This document shows positions 31,340 to 40,505 of a stretch of 64,000 nucleotides of DNA, one piece after another (position 1 is the first letter of the stretch; each line of letters starts with the position of its first letter). Where the stretch lies: contig NZ_PYPS01000012.1 in NCBI RefSeq assembly GCF_003027925.1, positions 62,001 to 126,000 on the forward strand, given 5' to 3'. Position numbers and translations under genes: made by a program. This stretch comes from Micromonospora sp. RP3T. GTDB lineage: Bacteria > Actinomycetota > Actinomycetes > Mycobacteriales > Micromonosporaceae. The notes beneath the pieces are model-generated. The model was given only the letters and a program-made list of their open reading frames with translations, did no database searches and was not told the DNA's origin.

Positions 31340-32331
31340 GCGTGAACGCCACTCCGGCCGGCGCGGAGGCCGCCGCCGAGGCGGAGCAGCCGGCCGCCAG
31401 GCACGCCGCGGTGCCCGCCCAGCGGGCCCGCCGGGGCGCTCGCGCTCCGCTGAGCGACAACAAGCGGGCCGAGCGTCGCCTCGGCTGGCTGCTCTGCGCG
31501 CCGGCCGCGCTGGTCATGGTGCTGGTCACCGCGTACCCGATCCTGTACTCGATCTGGCTGTCGTTGCAGCGCTACGACCTGCGGTTCCCCGACGAGCGCC
31601 AGTTCGTCGGGCTGGAGAACTACGTCACCGTGCTGACGAACGACTTCTGGTGGACCGCGTTCGGGGTGACCATGCTGATCACGGTGGTCACCGTGGCGAT
31701 CGAGCTGGTGCTCGGCATGGGCCTGGCGATGATCATGCACCGGACGCTTGTCGGCCGGGGCATCGTCCGCACCGCGGCGCTGATCCCGTACGGCATCGTC
31801 ACGGTGGTCGCGGCGTTCTCCTGGCGGTACGCCTGGACGCCGGGCACCGGCTACCTGGCGAACCTGTTCGACGGCAGCGCGCCGCTCACCGAGCGGGCCA
31901 GCTCGCTGGCGATCATCATGCTGGCGGAGATCTGGAAGACCACCCCGTTCATGGCGCTGCTGCTGATGGCCGGGCTGGCGCTGGTGCCGGAGGACCTGCT
32001 CAAGGCGGCCTCCACCGACGGCGCGACGGCGTGGCAGCGGTTCACCAAGGTGATGCTGCCGGTGATGAAGCCGGCGATCCTGGTCGCGCTGCTGTTCCGC
32101 ACGCTCGACGCGTTCCGGGTCTTCGACAACATCTTCGTGCTCACCAACGGCGGCAACGAGACCTCGTCGGTCTCGATGCTGGCCTACAACAACCTGATCC
32201 GGGGCCTGAACCTCGGCATCGGCTCCACGATGTCGGTGCTGATCTTCATCACCGTGGCGATCATCGCGTTCGTCTTCGTGAAGCTGTTCGGCACCGCTGC
32301 TCCCGGCAGCGACGATGGGGAGAGGCGCTGA
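31336..32331 (+). CDS. SugA-like sugar ABC transporter permease
   Basis: 331 residues, MalF class. A cytoplasmic N-terminal tail of about 45 residues (Ala-, Glu- and Arg-rich) precedes six membrane helices; the first begins [20 protein letters not shown]. The EAA loop is [20 protein letters not shown] near residue 228. The [17 protein letters not shown] periplasmic region near 275 is typical of SugA/ThuF-type permeases. Coupled by ATGA to the receptor gene; the ATPase of this system is two genes downstream. Confidence 0.82.
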   Translation: MSVNATPAGAEAAAEAEQPAARHAAVPAQRARRGARAPLSDNKRAERRLGWLLCAPAALVMVLVTAYPILYSIWLSLQRYDLRFPDERQFVGLENYVTVLTNDFWWTAFGVTMLITVVTVAIELVLGMGLAMIMHRTLVGRGIVRTAALIPYGIVTVVAAFSWRYAWTPGTGYLANLFDGSAPLTERASSLAIIMLAEIWKTTPFMALLLMAGLALVPEDLLKAASTDGATAWQRFTKVMLPVMKPAILVALLFRTLDAFRVFDNIFVLTNGGNETSSVSMLAYNNLIRGLNLGIGSTMSVLIFITVAIIAFVFVKLFGTAAPGSDDGERR

Positions 32332-32332
32332 C

Positions 32333-33169
32333 ATGGCCGTGGAAACCACCACGCGGGCGAAGCTGCGCTGGGGCGTGCTGGACGTCGTGGTCGTCGTCTT
32401 CGCGCTGGTGCCGGTGCTCTGGATCGCCTCGCTGTCGTTCAAGACCCCGGGCACGCTCACGGACGGCAAGTTCTGGCCGCGGGAGTGGACGCTCGACAAC
32501 TACCGGACGATCTTCGACACCGACCAGTTCGTCCGGGCCCTGGTCAACTCGATCGGCATCGCGCTGATCGCCACCGCGATCGCGGTGGTGCTCGGCACGA
32601 TGGCCGCGTACGCGATCTCCCGGCTGGACTTCCCGGGCAAGAAGCTGCTGGTCGGGGTCTCCCTGCTGATCGCCATGTTCCCGCAGGTGTCGCTGGTGTC
32701 GCCGCTGTTCGAGATCGAGCGGCAGCTCGGCCTCTTCGACACCTGGCCCGGCCTGATCCTGCCGTACATCACGTTCGCGCTGCCGCTGGCGATCTACACG
32801 CTGTCGGCGTTCTTCAAGCAGATCCCGTGGGACCTGGAGAAGGCGGCGAAGATGGACGGCGCCACCCAGGGGCAGGCGTTCCGGCGGGTGATCGCCCCGC
32901 TGGCCGCGCCGGGCGTGTTCACCACGGCCATCCTGGTCTTCATCTTCTGCTGGAACGACTTCCTGTTCGCGATCACACTCACCTCGACCGAGCGGTCCCG
33001 CACGGTCCCGGTGGCCCTCCAGTTCTTCACCGGCGAGTCGCAGTTCGAGGACCCCACCGGGGCGATCTGCGCCGCCGCCGTGGTGATCACCGTACCGATC
33101 ATCCTGTTCGTGCTCTTCTTCCAGCGCCGCATCGTCTCCGGCCTGACCTCCGGCGCAGTCAAGGGATAG
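32333..33169 (+). CDS. SugB-like sugar ABC transporter permease
   Basis: 278 residues, MalG class, six helices. The EAA loop reads [19 protein letters not shown] around residues 176-194, and the C-terminus [17 protein letters not shown] is the usual tail that reaches toward the ATPase. ATG at 32333 is preceded by GGGGAGAGG and lies one base after the SugA-like stop. Together with the previous gene it forms the channel of the importer. Confidence 0.82.
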   Translation: MAVETTTRAKLRWGVLDVVVVVFALVPVLWIASLSFKTPGTLTDGKFWPREWTLDNYRTIFDTDQFVRALVNSIGIALIATAIAVVLGTMAAYAISRLDFPGKKLLVGVSLLIAMFPQVSLVSPLFEIERQLGLFDTWPGLILPYITFALPLAIYTLSAFFKQIPWDLEKAAKMDGATQGQAFRRVIAPLAAPGVFTTAILVFIFCWNDFLFAITLTSTERSRTVPVALQFFTGESQFEDPTGAICAAAVVITVPIILFVLFFQRRIVSGLTSGAVKG

Positions 33170-33178
33170 GTGACAACA

Positions 33179-34387
33179 ATGGCTGACATCGTGCTGGACA
33201 AGGTGAGCAAGCGGTTCCCGGACGGGACCACCGCGGTGCGGGACGTCGACCTGGAGATCGCCGACGGCGAGTTCGTCATCCTGGTCGGCCCCTCCGGCTG
33301 CGGGAAGTCCACCACCCTGAACATGATCGCCGGGCTGGAGGACATCAGCGACGGTGAGCTGCGCATCGCCGGGGAGCGGGTCAACGACAAGGCCCCCCGG
33401 GACCGGGACATCGCCATGGTCTTCCAGTCGTACGCGCTCTACCCGAACATGACGGTCCGGGAGAACATGGCCTTCCCGTTGCGCCTGGCGAAGATGGACA
33501 AGGAGACCATCAACCAGAAGGTCGACGAGGCCGCCAAGGTGCTGGAGCTGACCGCGCTGCTGGACCGCAAGCCGGCCAACCTCTCCGGCGGCCAGCGGCA
33601 GCGGGTGGCGATGGGCCGGGCGATCGTGCGCCAGCCCAAGGCGTTCCTGATGGACGAGCCGTTGTCCAACCTGGACGCCAAACTCCGGGTGCAGATGCGC
33701 ACCGTGGTGTCCCGGTTGCAGAAGCAGCTCGGCACCACCACCGTCTACGTGACCCACGACCAGACCGAGGCGATGACGCTCGGCGACCGGGTGGTCATCA
33801 TGCGGGGCGGCGCGGTGCAGCAGGTCGGCCCGCCGCAGGAGCTGTACGACCACCCGCGCAACCTCTTCGTCGCCGGGTTCATCGGCTCGCCGTCGATGAA
33901 CTTCGTGCACGCCGCGGTGGAGGACGGGAAGCTGCGGACCGCGCTGGGCGACGTGCCGATCGGCGAGCGGGTCCGCCGTGAGCTGGAGGCCGGAGACGCG
34001 CCCCGCGAGCTGATCCTCGGCATCCGACCGGAGCACTTCGAGGACGCCGCGTTGATCGACGACGAGACCCGCCGCCGGGGCCTGGAGTTCGAGGCGCCTG
34101 TCGACATCGTCGAGTCGATGGGCTCGGACAAGTACGTCTACTTCACCGTGGAGGGGGAGCGGGCCACCGCCGCCGAGTTGGAGGAACTGGCCGCCGACGC
34201 CGGCGCCGCCGACTTCGCCGGCGCGGGTTCCAACCTGGTCACCCGGTTGTCGGCGGAGTCGCCGGCGCGGGAGGGCGAGTCCCGCCGGGTGTGGTTCAAC
34301 CTGGAGAAGATCCACCTGTTCGACCCGGGCAGCGGGCGCAACCTGACGCTGCACGAGGGGCGGGCGGCCGGCGCGCTCGCCGACTGA
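33179..34387 (+). CDS. SugC/MsiK-type sugar ABC transporter ATPase
   Basis: 402 residues. Walker A GPSGCGKST (about 38-46), Q-loop FQSYALYPNMTV, signature LSGGQRQRVAMGRA, Walker B FLMDEPLSNLDAKLR, and H-loop VYVTHDQTEAMT are all intact. The C-terminal MalK-like regulatory domain follows from about residue 240 (GIRPEHFED). ATG at 33179 is seven bases after AGGTGA. It is the only ABC ATPase in the window, whereas two NgcEFG-type importers lack one; in Streptomyces one such ATPase (MsiK) serves several importers, so this product is a candidate shared subunit. Confidence 0.88.
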   Translation: MADIVLDKVSKRFPDGTTAVRDVDLEIADGEFVILVGPSGCGKSTTLNMIAGLEDISDGELRIAGERVNDKAPRDRDIAMVFQSYALYPNMTVRENMAFPLRLAKMDKETINQKVDEAAKVLELTALLDRKPANLSGGQRQRVAMGRAIVRQPKAFLMDEPLSNLDAKLRVQMRTVVSRLQKQLGTTTVYVTHDQTEAMTLGDRVVIMRGGAVQQVGPPQELYDHPRNLFVAGFIGSPSMNFVHAAVEDGKLRTALGDVPIGERVRRELEAGDAPRELILGIRPEHFEDAALIDDETRRRGLEFEAPVDIVESMGSDKYVYFTVEGERATAAELEELAADAGAADFAGAGSNLVTRLSAESPAREGESRRVWFNLEKIHLFDPGSGRNLTLHEGRAAGALAD

Positions 34388-34403
34388 GCGCTCCGCGTGG
34401 CGG

Positions 34404-34427
34404 GGCCGGCGGCGGTTGCCGTCGGCC
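34404..34427. terminator. Hairpin between convergent sugC-like and AlkZ-like genes
   Basis: GGCCGGCGGC (34404-34413) and GCCGTCGGCC (34418-34427) pair with one mismatch around a GGTT loop, followed by CTTCTC. The gap between stop codons is only 49 bases, so it likely ends both transcripts. Confidence 0.45.
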
Positions 34428-34436
34428 CTTCTCGCG

Positions 34437-35540
34437 TCACCAGGAGTGACGCAGCGCCAGCCCGAGGAAGCGGGCGTAGCGGGCCAGGGCCGTGTCCACC
34501 CGGGCGCGCAGCTCGGCGTCGAACGGGACGAGCTGCCGCACCGTCACGGTCACCGTGGTCGCCGCCAGCGTCCGCCGCCAGGTGCCGACCACCCGGCCGC
34601 CGCGTACCACTGTGGACTGGAACATGCCGTTGTTGCCGGGCACCACGGCGGCGGCGTGTGCCGGGTCGAGCATCAGCGAACGGTCCCGGTAGCCCAGCAG
34701 GTACTCGTCGAAGCCGGGCAGCGTGTGCAGGTCGTCGACCGGCTCGCGGGGGGCGTCGAGCAGCGCGGCGTCGACCACGGCGGGTTCACCGTCGACCTCG
34801 ACCGGGGCGAGGACGTCGCCGGCCAGCGCCACGGCCCGGGTCGCGTCGGTGACGGTCAGGCCGCTCCACCGGGCCAGCTCCTGCCGGGTCACCGGGCCGT
34901 GGCCGCGCACGTAACGGTGGGCCAGCAACGCCAGCGCCTCGTCCCGCTCCGGGCGGTGCGGGTCGGGCACCCACTCGTCGAGCAGCGCGAACGTCTGCTC
35001 GGTGCCGACGTGCGGGGCGATGCAGGTGATGCCGCGCTGGCTCGCGTACCAGAGCAGGTGGTAGCCGCGCTGACCGGTGGTGTCCAGCCCGGCGGCGCGC
35101 AACGCGGCCAGGCACTCGCTGCGGGTGAGCCGGCCGCCCCCGCCCAGCGCCGCGCCGAGCACGTCGCCGGCGTGGTCTCCGTCGGCGAGCGTGAGCCCGA
35201 GCTGCCGCCACCGGGCCGCCGATCCGGCCAGGGCGCGGACCCCGGTCACCGCCAGCATCCAGTGCGCGTCCCGCGCCGGCACCAGGTGCACCGTGCCGCG
35301 CATCGGCCAGGTGCGCAACGCCTCGCGCCGCTCCAGCGCCGCGTGGACGTCGTCGCGGGTTCGGCCGGGCAGGCGTACGCCGAGCGACCACAGCCCGCTG
35401 GCCGCGTCCTGGGCCTGCATGGCGCCGAACCACTCGACCACGTCGGCCACCCGCTCCGGCCGGGCGACCGGGTGCGGGCGCAGCAGCAGGCCGGTCATCC
35501 GCAGCGCGAGCGCCTCGGCGCGGGTGAGGCGTACGGTCAC
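34437..35540 (-). CDS. Winged-helix DNA-binding protein of the AlkZ/YcaQ DNA-glycosylase-like family
   Basis: 367 residues. The family of repeated winged helices includes AlkZ, which opens interstrand crosslinks; its catalytic QxQ motif is present as MQAQD (Gln42 and Gln44). Other landmarks are RTWPMRGTVHLVPARDAHWML near residues 76-96 and the C-terminal LPGFDEYLLGYRDRSLM with VPGNNGMFQSTVV. GTG/ATG start at 35540 gives a direct N-terminal LTRAEALALR helix, as in relatives. Crosslink or bulky-lesion repair is plausible but not shown for actinobacterial members. Confidence 0.82.
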   Translation of the reverse strand: MTVRLTRAEALALRMTGLLLRPHPVARPERVADVVEWFGAMQAQDAASGLWSLGVRLPGRTRDDVHAALERREALRTWPMRGTVHLVPARDAHWMLAVTGVRALAGSAARWRQLGLTLADGDHAGDVLGAALGGGGRLTRSECLAALRAAGLDTTGQRGYHLLWYASQRGITCIAPHVGTEQTFALLDEWVPDPHRPERDEALALLAHRYVRGHGPVTRQELARWSGLTVTDATRAVALAGDVLAPVEVDGEPAVVDAALLDAPREPVDDLHTLPGFDEYLLGYRDRSLMLDPAHAAAVVPGNNGMFQSTVVRGGRVVGTWRRTLAATTVTVTVRQLVPFDAELRARVDTALARYARFLGLALRHSW

Positions 35541-35741
35541 GGCGGGCCTCCCGTCGACAGGTGGACGGTCAGCTTAGGACGCCGGACCCCCGCCGGAGGT
35601 GCCCCCACACATCGATCGGCCTGTGGAATGATGGCACCGCCGCCGGCGGCGCCAGGTGTGCTGCCGGTGACATTCGGTGATGCGTCGACCCTGTCGTCGC
35701 CTCGCCGCTATTTGTTTCCACTTGATACGGGGGTAACGCGA

Positions 35742-36260
35742 GTGTCGTCTCGCACGTTCAAGGCGGGTGCCGTCGCGGCAACGCTCTCACTCGGTCTGGC
35801 CGTCGTGGCCCTGCAGCAGTCCTCGTCGGCCGCGGTCGACACCCAGCCCTCCCTGGAGGAGGACTTCAACTACCCGGGCGCCGCGCAGGTGCTCACCCAG
35901 CGGGGCATCAAGCTGCTGAAGGGCGACGGGCACATCGTGCTGGCCGACTGCGGCGCGACTCCCAACAACCCGCCGGCCGACCTGATCCTGGTGCAGAGCA
36001 ACGATTTCAGCCTGCCCGCCGGCAAGAACTTCTGCTTCAAGGCGAAGGGCACCAGCGGTTACCTCACCATGGAGATCCCCATGGTCTACTTCGTCCGGGG
36101 CGACTCGACCAACACCGTCGACGCGAAGGTCGAAGTCAAGGACGATCCGACCGTGGTCGAGACCGAGCAGGTCGACCCGGGCGAGTGGCAGCCCGTCGGC
36201 GAGGGACAGGCCCGGGGCACGGCGACGCTGCTCGAGCTTCGCTTCCCCACCGCCAACTGA
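35742..36260 (+). CDS. Small secreted protein upstream of the polymorphic toxin
   Basis: 172 residues with a Sec signal peptide (FKAGAVAATLSLGLAVVAL, cleavage near SSAAVD, residue 32). The mature part is acidic, with two Cys close together in sequence blocks VLADCGATPN and NFCFKAKG that may form a disulphide. I do not recognise the family. GTG at 35742 follows GGGGGT. A strong terminator directly follows the gene, so it is transcribed separately from the toxin despite being only 107 bases away. Confidence 0.68.
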   Translation: MSSRTFKAGAVAATLSLGLAVVALQQSSSAAVDTQPSLEEDFNYPGAAQVLTQRGIKLLKGDGHIVLADCGATPNNPPADLILVQSNDFSLPAGKNFCFKAKGTSGYLTMEIPMVYFVRGDSTNTVDAKVEVKDDPTVVETEQVDPGEWQPVGEGQARGTATLLELRFPTAN

Positions 36261-36269
36261 CGCGCCACC

Positions 36270-36309
36270 GGAAGCCGACCTCGCACGCCGAGGTCGGCTT
36301 CCTCCTTTT
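36270..36309 (+). terminator. Intrinsic terminator after the small secreted protein gene
   Basis: GGAAGCCGACCTCG (36270-36283) pairs perfectly over 14 bases with 36289-36302, loop CACGC, followed by TCCTTTT. This is the clearest Rho-independent terminator in the first two thirds of the window. Confidence 0.85.
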
Positions 36310-36367
36310 CGCCATCCGCAGCGACGTGTGCTCGCTGCTCTGACGCGTCAGTTCCAGGGGAGGGACC

Positions 36368-39300
36368 GTGTCGGCAAGACCCAGTGGTATCCGGCGGACG
36401 AGTGCGGTGCGAAGGCGGGCGGGGCTGGCGTTCAGCCTCGTCCTGACACTGCTCGCCGCGTTTCTCGTCGTGCCCGGCCCGTCGTACGCGGCGGACGAGA
36501 CGGAGCCGGGTGAACTCCGGCTCCGGGCGCTCCTCCTGCTGAAGTCGGGCGGCGCGAGCGTGGAGCGGGCGGCGGCGGAGGCGCTCGTCGGGGACGACGA
36601 CGCCGTCGCCGACTTCCTCGACGAGGGCTACTTCACGGCTCGCCAGCAGGACGACCTGGTCCGGGTCGAGGAGTACGCGGGCCTGGGCGGCCCGACGATG
36701 AAACAGGCGGCGGTGGCCGCGCTGAACGGTTCCGTCGAGGACCGCCGCGCGTTCCTCAACGGCGGATGGGAGGCCGCGTTCGCCGTCGACGAGCGCATCC
36801 GCCTCGGGCAGGTGATCAACGCCGGTGGGAACGAGGTGAAGCGCGCCGGCCAGGCGGCGCTGAACAGCACCGACGACGCGATCACCGAGTTCCTCCGCAC
36901 CGGCCAGTACGAGGCCCGGGAGATCGACGACCGGATCCGGACCGGGCAGATCCTCACCGGCGGTGGTCCCTACGTCAAGGCCGGCGCACAGGCCGCGCTG
37001 AACGGCACGGCCGAGGACATCCGGGAGTTCCTGCTGTACGGGCAGCACGTGGCCCGCGCGCGCGACCAGGAGATGCTCACCGTCACCCAGCTCGCCGACC
37101 TGTCCCAGGAGGCCGGCCGGCTCGCCGCGCAGGAGACGCTCCAGGCCGAGCAGGCGGCCGACCGTGCGGTGGAGTCCGCCCGGCTGGCGAAGGAGGCCGC
37201 GCAGCGTGCCGCGGCCGAGACCGCGGCGGCGAAGGACTCCGCGGAGGACGCGGCGGCGGCGGCCTCGCGTGCCGCGTCCGCCGCCGGTCGTGCCGCGGCG
37301 GCGGCGCAACGCGCGATCGGCGCGGCGAACGCGGCGAGTTCCGCGGCGAAGGTCGCCTCGGCGTCCGCCGCGCGCGCCGCGCAGGCGGCGGCGCTCGCCG
37401 GGAACGCCGCCTCCCGCGCCAACACGGCGGCCTCGAAGGCGGCGGGGGACGCCACCAAGGCGCAACAGGCCCGCGACGCCGCCCGGATCGCCCGGGACGC
37501 GGCGAAGCAGGCGCGGAAGGCGGCGGACGCGTCCGAGGCGTCCCAGCGTGCCTCCGTCGCCGCCGGCAACGCCGGCACCGCGGCGGCGAGCGCGGCGGCC
37601 AACGCGAAGCTGGCGGCCGACGCCGCCGAACAGGCGGCCGGTCAGTCGAACGTGTCCGCCGCCGAGGCGGCGCGGGCGCGGGAGGCGGCTGCCCGGGCCC
37701 GCGCCAAGGCGGAGGAGTCCCAGCGGGCGGCGAACGCGGCAAGCGCCGAGGCTCGGCGCGCGGCGACCGCGGCCGGCCAGGCGACGACCGCCGCACGAGC
37801 GGCGGCCACCCATGCGGACAACGCCGCCGCGGCGGCCGAGGACGCCGCCGCGCACGCCGGGGAGGCGGCCTACGCGGCGAAGATGGCCACGCAGCACGCG
37901 GTCAACGCGATGAAGGCCGCGGAGGACGCGGAGAAGTACGCCAACCAGGCACGGGACGTCGAGGCGGCGGCCCGTCAGGCGGACGTCGAGCGGCTGGCGG
38001 CCATGACGGCCGAGGGGGTGATGGCCGCCGAGGTCGAACGCAAGGAGGAGGAGACCCGCCTGGCGCAGGCGGCCTGGGACGAGGCGCAGGAGACCCAGCG
38101 GGACGCGGAGACCCGCCGCTGGCTGGCCGAGGCCACCGCGCCGAACGCGCCGGCCGACGTGGTGCTGACCAACGGCCGCCGGGTCGCCGTCCGGCTGCTG
38201 GCCACCGGGGGGACCTGGACCCGGGCGGCCGCCGAGCGCGCGCTCACCGGTTCGGAGCTGGACGTCCGGGCGTTCCTGACGACCGAGCTGCCGCTGGCCG
38301 CCGGCCAGGACGACCGGGCGGTGGTCGGCCACCTCGCGGACACCGCGACGAAGCCGGCGGCGAAGACCGCCGCGGTGGCCGCCCTGGCCGGTGACGACGC
38401 GCAGGTGCGCGAGTTCCTCCGCACCCGGGCGTACCCGGGCAAGGCCGACGACGACCGGATCCTCATCGGTCAGTTGATCACCACCGGTGGGTCCACCATG
38501 AAGACGGCCGCCGAGGCCGCGCTGAACGGGACCGACCAGGACCGGCACGAGTTCCTCCGGTCCGGCCGCTACGACGCGGCGGAGCAGGACGACCGGATCC
38601 GGGTCGGTCAGATCATGACCGCGGGTGGTCCGGAGGTGAAGGCCGCGGCGACCATCGCGCTCTCCGGCCCCCGGGCGGCGCTCCGGCACTTCATCGACGC
38701 CGGCCAGTACAAGGCGCGTCTCCGGGACGAGGAGACGACGGCGCACGTGGCCAAGGTCCGGGCGCTCGTCGCCGACGCGGCGCGCAACGCTGCCACGGCG
38801 CGGGTGGACGCGGCCCGGGCGGCCGAGGCCGCGGCCCGGGCCCGGTCGGCGGCGGCCGAGGCGGCGGAGTACGCCCGGCAGGCGGAGCTGTCCGCCGCGG
38901 CGGCGCAGGGCTACGCCGACCAGGCGCAGCAGTCCGCGCTGGCGGCCCAGCAGTCCGCCGCCGCGGCCGCGCAGTCGGCGGCGACCGCCCAGGCCGCGGC
39001 GGCCCGGGCCCGCAGCGACGCGCAGGCCGCGCAGCAGTCCGCGGCGGCGGCCACCGTGTCGGAGCGGCGCGCGGCCAACTACGCCGCGGCGGCGCAGCAG
39101 TCCGCGGCGCGGGCCAAGGCATCGGCCGAGGAGGCCGGCCGGAGCGCGGCCGAGGCGCGGCAGGCGGCGACCGAGGCGTTCCAGGCCGTGGTGGCCCTGC
39201 AACGTCAGGAGGCCGAGGCCCGGCGTGCGGCCGGTCAGACGGACCCGGGCAGCGTCGAGTGCAACCTCTACATGCACCTGAACCGGATGTGCCACAACCC

Positions 39301-40495
39301 GTTGCTCGGCGCGCTCGAACGCGGGGACAACTGGTGCACGATCCGGTGGGGCCAGGGCCCGCTCTGCGAGGGCGTGGTCAAGTACTTCGACCAGAAGGAC
39401 GCCGAGGAGGGCAAGCTCGTCGGGCAGCTCGTGCTGACGATCTGTGGGTTCATCCCCGTGGTGGGGGAGCCGTGCGACGCGGTGGACGCGCTCATCGCCT
39501 ATCTCGAAGGCGACACGGAGGGCGCGCTGCTGTCGCTCGCCGGGATGATTCCGGTGGTCGGCTGGGTCGGCGGCGGCAAACGCGGCGTGGACCTGCTGCG
39601 CGAGCTGTACCAGTTCGGCAGCAAGGCGTGCAAGAAGGCGAGCAGCTTCCTGCCCGGCACGCCGGTGCTGCTGGCCGACGGCAGCCGGAAGCCGATCGAG
39701 AGGCTGCGGATCGGTGACCGGGTGCTGGCCACCGACCCGGTCGGGCGGGTGACCGGGGCCCGGGAGATCACCCGGACCATCCAGAGCGAGGGGGAGAAGA
39801 ACCTCGTCCGGGTCCGGTTGGACGTCGACGGGGCCGCCGGTCGGGCGACCGCGACGGTCACCGCGACCGAGAACCACCCCTTCTGGGTGCCCGCGCGCAA
39901 CGCCTGGGTGTCCGCCGGTGAGCTGCACCGGGGCCAGTGGCTGCGTACGGCGGCGGGCACGTCGGTGCAGGTCGAGCAGGTCAGCCGCCGTACGGTGACG
40001 ACGCGGGTGCACAACCTGACGGTCGCCGACCTGCACACCTACTACGTCGGGGTCGGCCGGACGTCGGCGCTGGTGCACAACACCAGCGCCTGCAAGGTCA
40101 CCAACACCGGCAAGATGAACGACGTGGAGATCGCCCAGGCGCACGAGCTGGGCAACCACGTCGGCGGCAAGGAGTTCGTGGGGCAGCCGGTGCGGGACAC
40201 TCCCGGCATCGACGGCTGGCTGGACGGCGTACCGACCAGCCTGAAGGCCACCGACAGCGTCAGCCCGAGCGCGGTGCTCAAGCACCTGTCGAAGGCCGAG
40301 TCCCAGCTGCGCAACGCGAACTACCGCGACGCGATCGTCTACGTCCGGGCGGACAAGCTCGACCATGCCCGGTTGCAGAGCTTCATCGAAGGTGGGCCGG
40401 CGATCAGGGACATCACCCGGCAGGGCATCGTGAAGGAGGTCTACATCAAGACCGCCACCGGCTGGATCCACTGCCTCGCCGGGTCCTGTAGCTAG
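36368..40495 (+). CDS. Secreted polymorphic toxin: ALF repeats, Ala-rich helices, Hint domain, C-terminal toxin
   Basis: 1375 residues. A basic Sec signal ends SYA (cleavage after residue 41). ALF-repeat block 1 (about 50-240) has four units of about 43 residues with the core AAxAALNGxxxDxxxFLxxGxxxAxxxDD. An Ala-rich helical region follows (240-590), then a second ALF block (595-790) and second Ala-rich region (795-955), so the first half of the protein appears duplicated. After a Cys-containing linker and hydrophobic pretoxin helices (about 1018-1075) comes a Hint domain (1090-1238: FLPGTPVLLADGSRKPIE, TENHPFW, ending ALVHN). The last 137 residues are the variable toxin, with GIDGWLDGVPTSLKA and later strands reminiscent of PD-(D/E)xK nuclease toxins. 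GTG at 36368 follows GGGGAGGG. A likely immunity gene follows. Confidence 0.85.
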   Translation: MSARPSGIRRTSAVRRRAGLAFSLVLTLLAAFLVVPGPSYAADETEPGELRLRALLLLKSGGASVERAAAEALVGDDDAVADFLDEGYFTARQQDDLVRVEEYAGLGGPTMKQAAVAALNGSVEDRRAFLNGGWEAAFAVDERIRLGQVINAGGNEVKRAGQAALNSTDDAITEFLRTGQYEAREIDDRIRTGQILTGGGPYVKAGAQAALNGTAEDIREFLLYGQHVARARDQEMLTVTQLADLSQEAGRLAAQETLQAEQAADRAVESARLAKEAAQRAAAETAAAKDSAEDAAAAASRAASAAGRAAAAAQRAIGAANAASSAAKVASASAARAAQAAALAGNAASRANTAASKAAGDATKAQQARDAARIARDAAKQARKAADASEASQRASVAAGNAGTAAASAAANAKLAADAAEQAAGQSNVSAAEAARAREAAARARAKAEESQRAANAASAEARRAATAAGQATTAARAAATHADNAAAAAEDAAAHAGEAAYAAKMATQHAVNAMKAAEDAEKYANQARDVEAAARQADVERLAAMTAEGVMAAEVERKEEETRLAQAAWDEAQETQRDAETRRWLAEATAPNAPADVVLTNGRRVAVRLLATGGTWTRAAAERALTGSELDVRAFLTTELPLAAGQDDRAVVGHLADTATKPAAKTAAVAALAGDDAQVREFLRTRAYPGKADDDRILIGQLITTGGSTMKTAAEAALNGTDQDRHEFLRSGRYDAAEQDDRIRVGQIMTAGGPEVKAAATIALSGPRAALRHFIDAGQYKARLRDEETTAHVAKVRALVADAARNAATARVDAARAAEAAARARSAAAEAAEYARQAELSAAAAQGYADQAQQSALAAQQSAAAAAQSAATAQAAAARARSDAQAAQQSAAAATVSERRAANYAAAAQQSAARAKASAEEAGRSAAEARQAATEAFQAVVALQRQEAEARRAAGQTDPGSVECNLYMHLNRMCHNPLLGALERGDNWCTIRWGQGPLCEGVVKYFDQKDAEEGKLVGQLVLTICGFIPVVGEPCDAVDALIAYLEGDTEGALLSLAGMIPVVGWVGGGKRGVDLLRELYQFGSKACKKASSFLPGTPVLLADGSRKPIERLRIGDRVLATDPVGRVTGAREITRTIQSEGEKNLVRVRLDVDGAAGRATATVTATENHPFWVPARNAWVSAGELHRGQWLRTAAGTSVQVEQVSRRTVTTRVHNLTVADLHTYYVGVGRTSALVHNTSACKVTNTGKMNDVEIAQAHELGNHVGGKEFVGQPVRDTPGIDGWLDGVPTSLKATDSVSPSAVLKHLSKAESQLRNANYRDAIVYVRADKLDHARLQSFIEGGPAIRDITRQGIVKEVYIKTATGWIHCLAGSCS

Positions 40496-40505
40496 GGTTT
40501 GCGAC

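Noticed and set aside
35625..35741. A structured leader before the small secreted protein that recalls c-di-AMP (ydaO) riboswitches.
   Set aside because: Apart from a GGGGGTAA-like piece, the conserved ydaO blocks and helices could not be found.
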